DNA from: Kordia sp964351775
GTDB taxonomy: Bacteria; Bacteroidota; Bacteroidia; Flavobacteriales; Flavobacteriaceae
Length of the DNA: 64,000 bases
NCBI GenBank assembly: GCA_964351775.1
Contig: CAYGPQ010000004.1
Coordinates: 16,131 to 80,130 of the forward strand
Reading direction: 5' to 3'
The translations under genes were made by a program, and so were the position numbers. Position 1 is the stretch's first letter, and the number at the start of each line of letters is the position of its first letter. Positions 15,936-25,080 of this stretch are shown piece after piece. Under the pieces are notes generated by a model, which searched no databases, was not told the DNA's origin, and worked only from the letters and a program-made list of their open reading frames with translations.

Positions 15936-18900
15936 GAGTGTTCTTTTTTAATTGAATTTCTTCTTTCCAACTGTATAAAACTGGAACGATAAAATAGGAG
16001 GTAATATCGATAATCATCCCGCCAAAAATTGGAATTGCCATCGGAATCATGATGTCACTTCCTCTTCCCGTAGAAGTCAGTACAGGAAGTAACGCCAATA
16101 CGGTTGTAACCGTGGTCATTAAACAAGGTCGGATGCGTTTTCCTGCGGCTTCTAAGGTTGCTAAACGAATTCCTTTTTTGTCAGTTGGAAGCACTTTAGC
16201 AAAGGTTTGCTTTAAATAGGTTGCCATGATGACGCCATCATCGGTGGCAATTCCAAATAGGGCAATGAAACCTACCCAAACAGCTACACTTAAATTGATG
16301 GTTTTCATATTGAAGAGTTCTCTTAGATTTTCTCCAAATAAGCTGAAATTTAAAAACCAATCTTGCCCGTACAACCAAATCATGATAAATCCGCCTGCAA
16401 AGGCAACAGTAATTCCTGTAAAGATCATCAAAGAAGTTGTGACTGATCTAAATTGAAAATACAAAATTAAAAAGATGATTATCAATGCTAATGGCACCAC
16501 CATAGACAAGGTTTTTTCCGCTCGGAGTTGATTTTCATACGTTCCTGTAAATTGATAGTTGATTCCTTTTGGAACGATTAACGCGCCCGAATCTATTTTT
16601 TCTTGAATGACTGCTTGCGCATTTTCAACCACGGTTACTTCTGCAAAACCGTTTCGTTTATCAAATAATACATACCCAACTAAAAACGTATCTTCACTTT
16701 TAATTACTTGCGGACCTTGTTCATAGCGAATCGTTGCCAATTCACTTAATGGAACTGGATTTCCTTTTTCCACTGGAATGTAAATACTTTTTAAATCTTC
16801 CGGATTGCTCCGTAATTCTCTCGGATACCGAACACGAATGCCGTAGCGTTCCCTGCCTTCCACAGTTTGCGTTAATACCATGCCGCCAACAGCCACTTTC
16901 AGTACGTTTTGTACTTCCTCAATCGTGATGCCATATCTGGCAATATTAGCTCTGTCGATATCAATCAGCAAATAGGGTTTCCCCACAATTCGATCTGCAA
17001 AGACAGCCTCTTTTTTTACACCTTCCACTTCTTTTAGAATCGTTTCTAATTCTACTCCAAAAGCTTCAATTTGTTGTAAGTTTTGTCCTTTTACTTTAAT
17101 TCCCATTGGCGCGCGCATTCCGGTTTGTAGCATGACCAATCGGGTTTCAATCGGTTGCAATTTTGGTGCAGAGGTAACGCCAGGCAATTTGGTTACGCGT
17201 ACAATTTCATCCCATATATCATCGGGGGATTTAATATGTGGTCTCCAATTGCGATAGAATTCGCCGTTATCGTCTTCGATGAGTTGCGCTTTTGTAATCG
17301 TAGGTGCATTGAGCGGAGCCGAAATGCCATCTTTTAACATAAACAATCCATCGTCATCTACTTTGTAACGTTGTCGTTTTCCAGCCGCATTCAGCATATA
17401 TTCTGGTTTGTATTGAATGATGTTTTCATACATCGACAAAGGCGCAGGATCTAATGCAGATTCCGTACGACCCGCTTTTCCAACAACAGTTTCTATTTCG
17501 GGAATACTCGCTACTGCCATATCTAATTGTTGCAACACACGCTTGTTTTCTTCCACACCCGAATGCGGCATAGAGGTTGGCATTAAGAGAAAAGAACCTT
17601 CATTTAAAGAGGGCATAAATTCTTTTCCTGTATGTTGAAGAATATAAAATCCAAAAATAACAATGGAAACAGGAATGGTTAAAAATAAGAGTCTGTTGTG
17701 CAATGCCCAGTTTAAAATTCGGGTATAATAGTGTTGGAATAGCATAAAAATACCCAAAAGTCCAAAACAGATAATTCCAACAAAGAGAAGGTTTAGTAAA
17801 ATGCTTTTATCAACGCCTAAAGGTCTCCAATATTCTGCTAACAGAAACACAATTGCTAATACAGAAATGGTAATATTGACAAGATTTGCTTTCTTTTCGG
17901 TAAGTATGTGATTTCGTTTTAAAAATGCTACAACGCCAAAACCAATCAGCACAATTCCAATCCAATAGCCATATATCATGGTTGTCAAGCCTAGAACGAC
18001 TAACAGACTGTTTAGAAGATAGCTGGTCGTTTTTTTGATATTCACTTTTTTAAAGATAGCTGCCGCAAATGGTGGAATTAAAAATAGTGCGATGACTAAT
18101 GCCGCAATGAGTGCAAATGTTTTGGTAAAAGCTAAGGGTCTGAATAGTTTTCCTTCGGCACCCATCATCGTAAATACAGGAATAAAACTAATGATTGTTG
18201 TCATGACAGCCGTTACAATAGCTCCTGAAACTTCTGTGGTAGCATTGTACACAATCGTGTTTATCGGTAAGTTTTCTTGGTCTTCATCCGCATGCCTGAT
18301 GATGTTTTCGGAAAGTATCACGCCGACATCGACCATGGTACCAATTGCAATGGCAATTCCTGATAATGCTACGATATTTGCATCTACATTAAAGAGTTTC
18401 ATTGCAATGAACACCATTAAAACTGCCACAGGAAGCAAGCCGGCTATTAAAATAGACGCACGTAAGTTGAATACCATAATGATAATCACAAAAATAGTAA
18501 TTAAGATTTCTAAGGTTAGGGCTTCACTAAGTGTTTCAAGTGTTTCATTGATCAATTCTGTTCGGTCGTAAAACGGAACAATGGTGAGTTGTGAAGTACG
18601 TCCATCACTTAATACTTTGGATGGTAATCCTGTGCTCAGTTCTTGTATTTTATCTTTTACATTGTTAATGACTTCCATTGGATTCGCGCCATAGCGTGCT
18701 ACGACCACACCACCCACAACTTCTGCGCCTTCTTTGTCCAAAATTCCTCTACGTGTTGCAGGCCCTAAAGTGACATTTCCGATGTCTTTGATTTTGATAG
18801 ATGTAAAGTTTTCCGAAGTGACGACCGCATTTTCAATATCAGCAATTGATTTGATGTAGCCCAAACCACGCACTAAATATTCAACTTGATTGATTTCTAA

Positions 18901-19617
18901 TGTTTGTGCTCCAATGTCTTTGTTACTTTCTTTGACCGCTTTTACAACTTGATGTAACCCGATGTTGTATTGACGCATTAATTCAGGATTTACATCTACT
19001 TGATATTCCTGCACATATCCGCCAATAGAAGCTACTTCCGATACGCCACTCGCAGAGGACAAAGCATATTTTACATAGTAATCTTGAATGCTTCGCAATT
19101 CTTGCAAATCCCAACCGCCAGTTACGTTTCCTACTTCATCTCGACCTTCCAATGTATACCAAAATATTTGCCCTAAGCCAGTTGCATCTGGTCCTAATGA
19201 GGGATTTACACCTTCTGGTAGTAAATTATTTGGCAATGAGTTTAATTTTTCTAGGATGCGACTGCGACTCCAATAGAATTCGATCTCTTCTTCAAAAATG
19301 ATGTAAATACTTGAAAACCCAAACATAGAAGAACTACGAATGGTTTTTACACCAGGAATTCCAAGCAGCGCTGTTGTTAACGGATAGGTAATTTGGTCTT
19401 CAATATCTTGTGGCGATTGTCCATTCCATTTTGTGAATACAATTTGTTGATTTTCACCAATATCAGGAATGGCATCTACCGATACGGGATTGTTCGGTAA
19501 AAAACCTGTATCCCAATTAAACGGCGCGTTTACAGTTCCCCAACCCACAAAAAGGATGAGTAGTAAGACTGCAACAAGCTTGTTTTCTATTAGAAATTTA
19601 ATACTTTTATTGAGCAT
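15925..19617 (-). CDS. CusA/CzcA family heavy-metal efflux RND transporter
   Basis: Inner-membrane proton-driven pump for heavy-metal ions (Cu/Ag type most likely from its neighbours). The start (MLNKSIKFLIENKLVAVLLL) is the first helix. Typical blocks are VDAIPDIGENQQIVFTKW, GTMVDVGVILSENIIRHA in the helix-4 region, LNEGSFLLMPTSMPHSG and GIATDDGVIMATYLKQ. At 1230 aa it is about 190 residues longer than E. coli CusA. Much of the extra length is an insertion of four or so additional hydrophobic helices around residues 520-630. That insertion is common in Bacteroidota pumps. It is the first gene of the operon. Confidence 0.95.
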   Translation of the reverse strand: MLNKSIKFLIENKLVAVLLLILFVGWGTVNAPFNWDTGFLPNNPVSVDAIPDIGENQQIVFTKWNGQSPQDIEDQITYPLTTALLGIPGVKTIRSSSMFGFSSIYIIFEEEIEFYWSRSRILEKLNSLPNNLLPEGVNPSLGPDATGLGQIFWYTLEGRDEVGNVTGGWDLQELRSIQDYYVKYALSSASGVSEVASIGGYVQEYQVDVNPELMRQYNIGLHQVVKAVKESNKDIGAQTLEINQVEYLVRGLGYIKSIADIENAVVTSENFTSIKIKDIGNVTLGPATRRGILDKEGAEVVGGVVVARYGANPMEVINNVKDKIQELSTGLPSKVLSDGRTSQLTIVPFYDRTELINETLETLSEALTLEILITIFVIIIMVFNLRASILIAGLLPVAVLMVFIAMKLFNVDANIVALSGIAIAIGTMVDVGVILSENIIRHADEDQENLPINTIVYNATTEVSGAIVTAVMTTIISFIPVFTMMGAEGKLFRPLAFTKTFALIAALVIALFLIPPFAAAIFKKVNIKKTTSYLLNSLLVVLGLTTMIYGYWIGIVLIGFGVVAFLKRNHILTEKKANLVNITISVLAIVFLLAEYWRPLGVDKSILLNLLFVGIICFGLLGIFMLFQHYYTRILNWALHNRLLFLTIPVSIVIFGFYILQHTGKEFMPSLNEGSFLLMPTSMPHSGVEENKRVLQQLDMAVASIPEIETVVGKAGRTESALDPAPLSMYENIIQYKPEYMLNAAGKRQRYKVDDDGLFMLKDGISAPLNAPTITKAQLIEDDNGEFYRNWRPHIKSPDDIWDEIVRVTKLPGVTSAPKLQPIETRLVMLQTGMRAPMGIKVKGQNLQQIEAFGVELETILKEVEGVKKEAVFADRIVGKPYLLIDIDRANIARYGITIEEVQNVLKVAVGGMVLTQTVEGRERYGIRVRYPRELRSNPEDLKSIYIPVEKGNPVPLSELATIRYEQGPQVIKSEDTFLVGYVLFDKRNGFAEVTVVENAQAVIQEKIDSGALIVPKGINYQFTGTYENQLRAEKTLSMVVPLALIIIFLILYFQFRSVTTSLMIFTGITVAFAGGFIMIWLYGQDWFLNFSLFGENLRELFNMKTINLSVAVWVGFIALFGIATDDGVIMATYLKQTFAKVLPTDKKGIRLATLEAAGKRIRPCLMTTVTTVLALLPVLTSTGRGSDIMIPMAIPIFGGMIIDITSYFIVPVLYSWKEEIQLKKNTHEA

Positions 19618-19717
19618 GAGTATTGATATTTAAACATACGAATGATTTTAAAATAGGAGTGCAGTTGTGTTTCCAATTTGAAGCAATTCAATAGGAAATC
19701 AACATTCGGAGTAAATA

Positions 19718-20128
19718 TCAAATAAGGAAAGTCTCGTCGAGCAATTGAATGTCTTTGACGAGTGGCGGCGGTTTGTAGGGTTTGAAAACAGCCTTTTCGG
19801 TATCTTCTTCTAACAGTATAAAAATATAACTATATACATACGCCGTAATGAATGTGTGTGTTGTTACGGTAAACGTGTCTTGCGAAGACAATTCATCTTG
19901 CCCTTGAATTAAAGTGCTGATGTCACTACAACACGGTGTTTGTTGTACCGTAGTCTGTTCGGAAGTTGCCGTTTCTACTTCCATACCACAGGTTTTAGCT
20001 TCTATACCAATAGCAAAACTTACCTTTTCGCCACCACAAATATGTTCATTTATGGTGAATGAAAATGTAGAGAACAGCACTAATAAGGCTGTTGCATATA
20101 CACTGATATGTTTTAAAAACTGTTTCAT
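19718..20128 (-). CDS. HYC_CC_PP family protein
   Basis: Small exported protein of a Bacteroidota family named for its spaced residues. Here the H-x-C part is EHICGG, the double Cys is in TPCCSD and the PP is in KPPPLVKD. A signal peptide (ISVYATALLVLFSTFSFT) lies at residues 8-25, and Cys also occurs in AKTCGME. Such genes are often next to heavy-metal efflux genes, as here where it lies 100 bp before cusA. Metal binding through the Cys and His residues is therefore plausible but not shown. Confidence 0.8.
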   Translation of the reverse strand: MKQFLKHISVYATALLVLFSTFSFTINEHICGGEKVSFAIGIEAKTCGMEVETATSEQTTVQQTPCCSDISTLIQGQDELSSQDTFTVTTHTFITAYVYSYIFILLEEDTEKAVFKPYKPPPLVKDIQLLDETFLI

Positions 20129-20253
20129 GAAGCTGTAAAAGTACGATTTTTTTTTGATTGTTGGATTTTAGACGCGCTTCGCACTTGGATCGCTTCGCTT
20201 ATTAGCTAAAAGTTCTCTAAAGTCGATTGAGATTCTCGAAATCTGATATGTAT

Positions 20254-20284
20254 AAAAAAAAAGCGAACCTTTTAAAGTTCGCTC
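20254..20284 (-). terminator. Terminator of the tandem RiPP precursor genes
   Basis: On the minus strand GAGCGAAC and GTTCGCTT form the stem, an 8-nt loop separates them, and a run of nine T follows. It resembles the terminator of the first RiPP gene (same AGCGAAC core). Confidence 0.87.
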
Positions 20285-20314
20285 TTTTATCTGGTAAATT
20301 TAATTTATATTTTC

Positions 20315-20557
20315 TTAGCAGATTGGAACTGTGTAACGATCTACTTCAATTGTTTGACAACGCTCTACGGAGTTGTATGTACATACAAGTCCGCCAGTAC
20401 ATGCTATGGTTTGTGGTCCTGTACCGCATTGTGCATAGTCGGTACCACATTGATAGAAGTATGTTTTGATAGCTAAACCAGCCATAATATCATCTTTGTT
20501 TAAGTTGGAAACTTTCGATTTATTGATGCTTAGGTTTTTTAGATTCTTTTTTTTCAT
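20315..20557 (-). CDS. Lanthipeptide-like RiPP precursor, 80 aa
   Basis: The leader MKKKNLKNLSINKSKVSNLN fits the family. The core is rich in Cys, Thr and Tyr with six Cys (FYQCGTDYAQCGTGPQ, IACTGGLVCTYN, ERCQ and the final VPIC). The end TIEVDRYTVPIC resembles the end of the fourth precursor (NEVDTETRPVC), so these two form a subgroup. The expected GG at the leader end is replaced by AGL. It follows the 55-aa precursor by 40 bp and shares its terminator. Whether it is modified, or works as an unmodified disulfide peptide, cannot be told. Confidence 0.75.
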   Translation of the reverse strand: MKKKNLKNLSINKSKVSNLNKDDIMAGLAIKTYFYQCGTDYAQCGTGPQTIACTGGLVCTYNSVERCQTIEVDRYTVPIC

Positions 20558-20572
20558 GATATTATAATTTAT

Positions 20573-20585
20573 AAGTTAATAATAG
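20573..20585 (-). promoter_or_regulatory. Shared leader motif AAGTTAATAATAG
   Basis: This 13-mer starts 16 bp from the start codon. The same 13-mer lies at the same distance before the GH17-like gene (7430-7442). Confidence 0.4.
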
Positions 20586-20597
20586 TTTGGTTCACAA

Positions 20598-20765
20598 TTA
20601 ACAAATTAAGAGCGAAAGAGTACATGGATACGTTTCATCTATCCAACAGCAAATGGTACAATCAGTTCTTCTGGTACCTTCTGTTCCTCCTTTTATTTCA
20701 ATATATTCAAGTGTCGAAATCGCTTTTTTGTTAAGACTTAGTTTTTTTAAATTTCTTTTTTTCAT
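20598..20765 (-). CDS. Lanthipeptide-like RiPP precursor, 55 aa
   Basis: Clear leader MKKRNLKKLSLNKKAISTLE, then the leader-end EIKGGTEG and a core with five Cys (TDCTICCWIDETYPC and the final LLIC). The reading frame extends upstream, but the ATG at 20765 begins exactly at the family's MKK start, so I use it. Its promoter region carries the palindromic TACGG-N5-CCGTA box also present before the fourth precursor. It is the first gene of a two-precursor unit. The neighbouring kinase and receiver are upstream on the same strand. Confidence 0.77.
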   Translation of the reverse strand: MKKRNLKKLSLNKKAISTLEYIEIKGGTEGTRRTDCTICCWIDETYPCTLSLLIC

Positions 20766-20808
20766 AGTTAGTATATTTAAAAAGTTCAAATTAGAAAGAA
20801 CCATTCGT

Positions 20809-20859
20809 AATTGAGTACGGTTTTACCGTAAAAAGTAGTATTGTACTTGTAAATGAGTG
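20809..20859 (-). promoter_or_regulatory. Conserved box upstream of a RiPP precursor gene
   Basis: The box contains AATTGAG, the perfect palindrome TACGGTTTTACCGTA (20816-20830) and, 31 bp from its start, TTGTAAATGAGTG. The same layout (TACGGTTTCCCCGTA and TTGTAAATGAGTG, 32 bp apart) is found before the precursor at 57.7 kb. It is a candidate activator site, 50 bp from the start codon. Confidence 0.6.
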
Positions 20860-20870
20860 TGTTATGCGTG

Positions 20871-21242
20871 TTAAAGTTTCAGTTTGTTGATTTCTGTGAG
20901 TAATTTCGGGAAGTTAACAGGTTTTGAAAAGTATTGGTCAAACCCTATGTTTTTGAAACGATGTTCATCGCCAGGCATAGCATACGCAGTTACAGCAAAC
21001 ACTTGTGGATTTTTGTCCGTAGGAAGTTCTTGAATTTTTTTGAGGACTTCGCAACCGTCCATTTGATTTTTACCAAGATTGATATCTAGCAATATTAAAT
21101 CGGGCATGTCTTTTTTAACAATTTCTAATGCTTCCAAACCGTTTTCAGCAATGATTATTTGCGCATTTTCTTTGGATAGTATTTTGTTCATTACCATCGC
21201 ATTGATTTTGTTATCTTCTACGTACAGAATATTCATGAGCAA
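20871..21242 (-). CDS. Stand-alone response regulator receiver protein
   Basis: A single CheY-like domain of 123 aa with no output domain. The acidic pocket is VEDNKIN, the phosphorylated Asp is in LILLDINLG (about residue 54), the Thr/Ala switch region is FAVTAYAM, and the conserved Lys is in YFSKPVNF. It starts inside the last 10 bases of the kinase gene, so the two are translationally coupled. It probably takes phosphate from that kinase and acts through protein contacts, since no DNA-binding part is present. Confidence 0.92.
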   Translation of the reverse strand: MLMNILYVEDNKINAMVMNKILSKENAQIIIAENGLEALEIVKKDMPDLILLDINLGKNQMDGCEVLKKIQELPTDKNPQVFAVTAYAMPGDEHRFKNIGFDQYFSKPVNFPKLLTEINKLKL

Positions 21243-23428
21243 AGCGGAAGTTTTATGATGAATTCTGATCCTTTACCTATTTCACTGTTGACTTCAATGC
21301 TACCCCCTAAGATTTCAATGTAGTGTTTGGACAAACTGAGCCCAATACCTGTACCTTCATATTTTCTGCTCATGCCAATACTTTCTTGTACAAACGGGTC
21401 AAATATTTTTGTGAGATTCGCAGCTTCTATTCCAATACCAGTATCTTTTACTGAGATGAGTGCATTTGTAAGTGTTTCATCTGTAGCAATAGAAACCGTA
21501 ATTGTACCTTTTTGTGTGTATTTGATAGCATTGTGAATGATGTTATTGAAAGCTGTTCTGAATAATTGTTCGTCTATCGCTACTTTTGGCGCACTTTTAT
21601 CTAGAATTAATGTATAGTTTAATGCTTTTGCTTCTGCTAAATGATCGTATTCTCGGAACGAACTTTCTACTGTAAAGTTGAGGTCACATTTTGTAAGACT
21701 TAAATTCGTTTTTATCGCTTCTATTTCACTAAAGTTGGATAAGTTCGTAACGGTTTCGAGCAATCGGTCTTTACTTTCTTCTAAATAGGCTAATAGCTTA
21801 GTACGTTCTTTGGCATCTTCTTCTGTAATAAGGAGTTGACTAATTGCCATGATTCCATTTAAAGGTGTTCTTATTTCATGACTAAAGTTTGCTAAAATAT
21901 TTGTTTTAAAACTATTGAGTTCCTGCTCTTTTAAGTGTGCTTCTTTGATAGCGATTGCGGCCATTTTTTGCTCCGTAATATCTAAAGAACTAATTAATAC
22001 AGATGAGAATTTTTCTTCAGAATCCTTAATTGGTATATATTTTACTTCCAACCATTGCGAATTTCCTTGGCTCGTAACGCGTTCAACTTCTTTACGTGTA
22101 ATGTGTCCTTTGAGTGCTTCATTGAACGAATCGGCAAAGGTGTGTTTCAAGTTGAGCGGCAATACATTAATAAAGTGTACCGATTCTTTGTTTGGGTTTA
22201 TCTTAAAATCATGCTGAATGATGGTAGCAGAAGCTTCATCAGTCATTAATATATTTCCTTTATGATCTAATAAAAACGTGTGTACAAATCCATTATTGAT
22301 AATGGCTTGTAAATGACGTTGATTTTTCAGAATAATCTGTTCATTTTTTTTACGTTGATCTACATTGATCAAATTACCGATCATTCGTGTTGTATGTCCG
22401 TTTGCATCTTTTTTGCAATATCCATATACTTCATAATGAATGTATTTTCCATCTAAATGGCGCAATCTGTAATAGTTAAAATAGTAGGCATCTTCTTTTT
22501 CAAGATTTTCCAGATGACGCACCAATGCAGCTGCTACATCTTCTGGATGAATCATTTTTCGAAATTCTTCTTCAGGAAGAAACGCTTCTTTTATGGGCAA
22601 TCCTAACATTCTTCGAAACGACGTGCTGTAATACACCATATTGGTTTCAATGACATGATCAAACAATCCAGAACGAATTCCTTTTAAAGCCAAACGCTTT
22701 GTTTCTTCACTTTCTTTGAGTTGCTCGATGTGTTCTTGTCGTTCCGTAATATCGGCAACTGTTCCGTTGACAAATATGATTTTATGGTTATGAAATACAG
22801 GTTCGGCAGCAATGCGTAAGTATGTTTTAGCACCTTGCTTTGTCACTGTTTCTATGTAATCGTAAGGTTGTTTGGTTTCGAGTAATTCGTATAAATATTT
22901 TTTGGCACGTTCTTGAATCTCTTTTGCATAATTATAGAACCCTTTTTCATCTCTATCTACATCATTAGGATCAATGCCGTGCATTTTATAACATTCACGT
23001 GACCAAAAGAGTTCTTCTGTAATCGGATTGTAATACCAAGCAGCTATTTTTCCCAAAACTGAAATGGCTTCAAGTGCTTGATGTTCTTTGTCTTCTTGTG
23101 TAGCATCTATTCCAACGGCGTAAATATGGGTGTCTTCTAAATAAAAATCGAGGCGTAAGGTTAAGATGCCATTTGAGGTGTTTGTTGGAAATTTTAAATG
23201 CTGTTTTAAGATGGTTTCGCCAGCCGCTACTTTGTTGATGATCTCTTTGAGTGTAGCTTCATATTTATCCAATACAAAGTTTTGTAATGGTTTTCCAATA
23301 TACAGCGTATCAGATTGAAAGGAATTGTCAAAGCGTTTGTTAAGTTGCGTAATGATCCCTTTTGTATCTAATACAATTATATATAGACTTGATTTTTCAA
23401 GTATATGATTTGGTTGATTGTTAGACAT
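21233..23428 (-). CDS. PAS-domain sensor histidine kinase
   Basis: A 731-aa kinase without clear membrane helices, so probably cytosolic. It has about four PAS/PAC-type sensing units over the first 480 residues. The HisKA dimerisation helix carries the phospho-acceptor FSHEIRTPLNGI (about residue 510). The ATP-binding domain follows with NNIIHNAIKYTQKG, KDTGIGI and GTGIGLSLSKHYIE. No receiver is fused; the receiver is the next gene. The trigger is unknown. Confidence 0.93.
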   Translation of the reverse strand: MSNNQPNHILEKSSLYIIVLDTKGIITQLNKRFDNSFQSDTLYIGKPLQNFVLDKYEATLKEIINKVAAGETILKQHLKFPTNTSNGILTLRLDFYLEDTHIYAVGIDATQEDKEHQALEAISVLGKIAAWYYNPITEELFWSRECYKMHGIDPNDVDRDEKGFYNYAKEIQERAKKYLYELLETKQPYDYIETVTKQGAKTYLRIAAEPVFHNHKIIFVNGTVADITERQEHIEQLKESEETKRLALKGIRSGLFDHVIETNMVYYSTSFRRMLGLPIKEAFLPEEEFRKMIHPEDVAAALVRHLENLEKEDAYYFNYYRLRHLDGKYIHYEVYGYCKKDANGHTTRMIGNLINVDQRKKNEQIILKNQRHLQAIINNGFVHTFLLDHKGNILMTDEASATIIQHDFKINPNKESVHFINVLPLNLKHTFADSFNEALKGHITRKEVERVTSQGNSQWLEVKYIPIKDSEEKFSSVLISSLDITEQKMAAIAIKEAHLKEQELNSFKTNILANFSHEIRTPLNGIMAISQLLITEEDAKERTKLLAYLEESKDRLLETVTNLSNFSEIEAIKTNLSLTKCDLNFTVESSFREYDHLAEAKALNYTLILDKSAPKVAIDEQLFRTAFNNIIHNAIKYTQKGTITVSIATDETLTNALISVKDTGIGIEAANLTKIFDPFVQESIGMSRKYEGTGIGLSLSKHYIEILGGSIEVNSEIGKGSEFIIKLPLCS

Positions 23429-23700
23429 GTATAGATTGATAAATTCGGCTTTTTAAAAATAGGTAAAAACATTTGATTTGTATTGTATTTTTAAAATTTT
23501 TGTGTGAAGTTGAATTTGAGAGACGATTTATACATCAGCACAAAGCGTGAATGCTAATGAAAGTACAAAGCCTCAACATCTAGCAATAGCAGCAGAAGAA
23601 ACGGAAATAATGGATAATGATGCACTACTTAACTGAGTCATACGAAAAAATGATTTGACTATCAATGCAAATAAGCTTGCCCTTGCATTAGCGTATTGTA
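23429..23700. other. Intergenic region, 272 bp, nothing convincing
   Basis: I see no promoter, terminator or RNA signal here. A 38-codon open stretch ending at about 23636 (with LAIAAEETEIMDNDALLN) may be a decayed gene tail, but it has no good start. Confidence 0.4.
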
Positions 23701-24243
23701 TTATTCAGGAAGTTGAAAAAAGCTAAATACAGAACCGCCATAACTTTTAGAAAAACTAAAGTTTGGTACCTGATCTAATTTGGTTTCCTTAGCGTGTTCT
23801 ATAATTAAAAAACCATCTTCTAATAGTAAATTCTTTTCAAAAACGATGGTGGCAATTCGTTCAAATTGTGCATGGGTAAACGCGTATGGAGGATCTGCAA
23901 ATACAACATCCGATTGTAAATGTGTGCGTTCTAAAAACGTATATACATCACTTTTAATAGCCGTAATATCAAGCTCTAAAAGTGCTGCGGTCTTTTTTAT
24001 ATAACTAACACAGCCATAATCGCCATCAACGGCAGTAATCACTTCTGTGCCGCGTGAAGCAAACTCATAACTGATATTTCCAGTTCCAGCAAACAAGTCG
24101 AGCACACTAATTTCATGAAAATAAAAATGATTATTTAAAATGTTAAAAAGTGATTCTTTCGCCAAATCTGTGGTTGGGCGTACAGGCAGTTTTTTAGGTG
24201 CTGTCAACCGTCTTCCTTTATGTTTTCCTGAAATAATTCGCAT
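23701..24243 (-). CDS. rsmD: 16S rRNA (guanine(966)-N2)-methyltransferase RsmD
   Basis: Methylates N2 of G966 in 16S rRNA using S-adenosylmethionine. The start MRIISGKHKGRRL matches the family well. The SAM-binding motif is VLDLFAGTGNISYEFASRG (about residues 47-65). The catalytic motif is VVFADPPYAF, and the length of 180 aa is normal. It abuts the DUF3822 gene on the same strand with no gap, an arrangement I recall from other Bacteroidota, and so is likely cotranscribed with it. Confidence 0.93.
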   Translation of the reverse strand: MRIISGKHKGRRLTAPKKLPVRPTTDLAKESLFNILNNHFYFHEISVLDLFAGTGNISYEFASRGTEVITAVDGDYGCVSYIKKTAALLELDITAIKSDVYTFLERTHLQSDVVFADPPYAFTHAQFERIATIVFEKNLLLEDGFLIIEHAKETKLDQVPNFSFSKSYGGSVFSFFQLPE

Positions 24244-25080
24244 CTAAAAGTTTGTTAATAAGGTGAAATCGCGGTGACTTGCTGGTTTTTCTATATTGGT
24301 AGTAAAGTGGAACGGATAGTTTTTCTCTAAAAAGGCAACATTGCGGATGTATGTATAGGCAACAGTGTACAAAACATCTCCTTTTGCAATTGCACCCAGA
24401 AAATAGAGTTGAAGTGTATTTGTGTTCAATTCTAATTGCTCAATGGTAAATAACAAATAATAAATAAAATCTTCGGAAGAACTGTATTCAAAAGAATTGT
24501 ATAGGAGTAATTTTTTGTTTTGAATCACAATAATTTCAAACTGTTCCTTTTGTACATGCACATACACTGTGGGTTCTTCACTACTATTAGATAATTGAAA
24601 AATATTTTCAATCAAAATTGTTGCGAAATGTCGATACGTAAACGCACCATACTTTTCAAAAAATAAGTTATTGATATTTACATACGGAATATATACATTG
24701 ACCATGTCATTATTAGAAACCACGTCAAAAGTCATATAATCGTTTGCTAAAATTTTGTTGTTATATTTTAAATAATCTGCAAGATTTTTATCAGAAAACA
24801 AAGGCTTTGGTACAAATGTCGATAAGGTATTGATATGACTTACGGTAACTGCTTGAAAAGGTTGCTCAAAGATGTCGGCATGCTGTTCAAAAACGGTATT
24901 AATTTCGGTTTCTAATTGCAACGGATTCGTTACAGTATTGAATTGAAAATGCCGAAGATCCGTAATTTCATTCTCAATAGTATCTAGAATACAAAAAGAA
25001 AGTCCATTCAGAGATACCTGAATGGACAACTTTTGAAAATCTAATTGATTTGTATGTTTATTTTTTGTTTTCAATTTCAT
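24244..25080 (-). CDS. DUF3822 family protein
   Basis: The family has an actin/ASKHA-like look but no assigned role. Matching parts are LSIQVSLNGLSFCILDT near the N-terminus, VPKPLFSDKNLADYLKYN in the middle and LYNSFEYSSSEDFIYYLLFT near residue 205. The frame could begin at 25107, but the ATG at 25080 gives the shorter overlap (23 bp) with the gene before it. It sits directly before rsmD, as in other Bacteroidota. Confidence 0.85.
   Translation of the reverse strand: MKLKTKNKHTNQLDFQKLSIQVSLNGLSFCILDTIENEITDLRHFQFNTVTNPLQLETEINTVFEQHADIFEQPFQAVTVSHINTLSTFVPKPLFSDKNLADYLKYNNKILANDYMTFDVVSNNDMVNVYIPYVNINNLFFEKYGAFTYRHFATILIENIFQLSNSSEEPTVYVHVQKEQFEIIVIQNKKLLLYNSFEYSSSEDFIYYLLFTIEQLELNTNTLQLYFLGAIAKGDVLYTVAYTYIRNVAFLEKNYPFHFTTNIEKPASHRDFTLLTNF

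Noticed and set aside
18035..18571. 178-aa plus-strand frame inside the RND pump gene
   Set aside because: It is a shadow frame antisense to well-conserved pump sequence.
23514..23636. Short coding-like stretch before the kinase gene
   Set aside because: No ATG start, no family match and a stop directly upstream; possibly a decayed remnant but not supportable.
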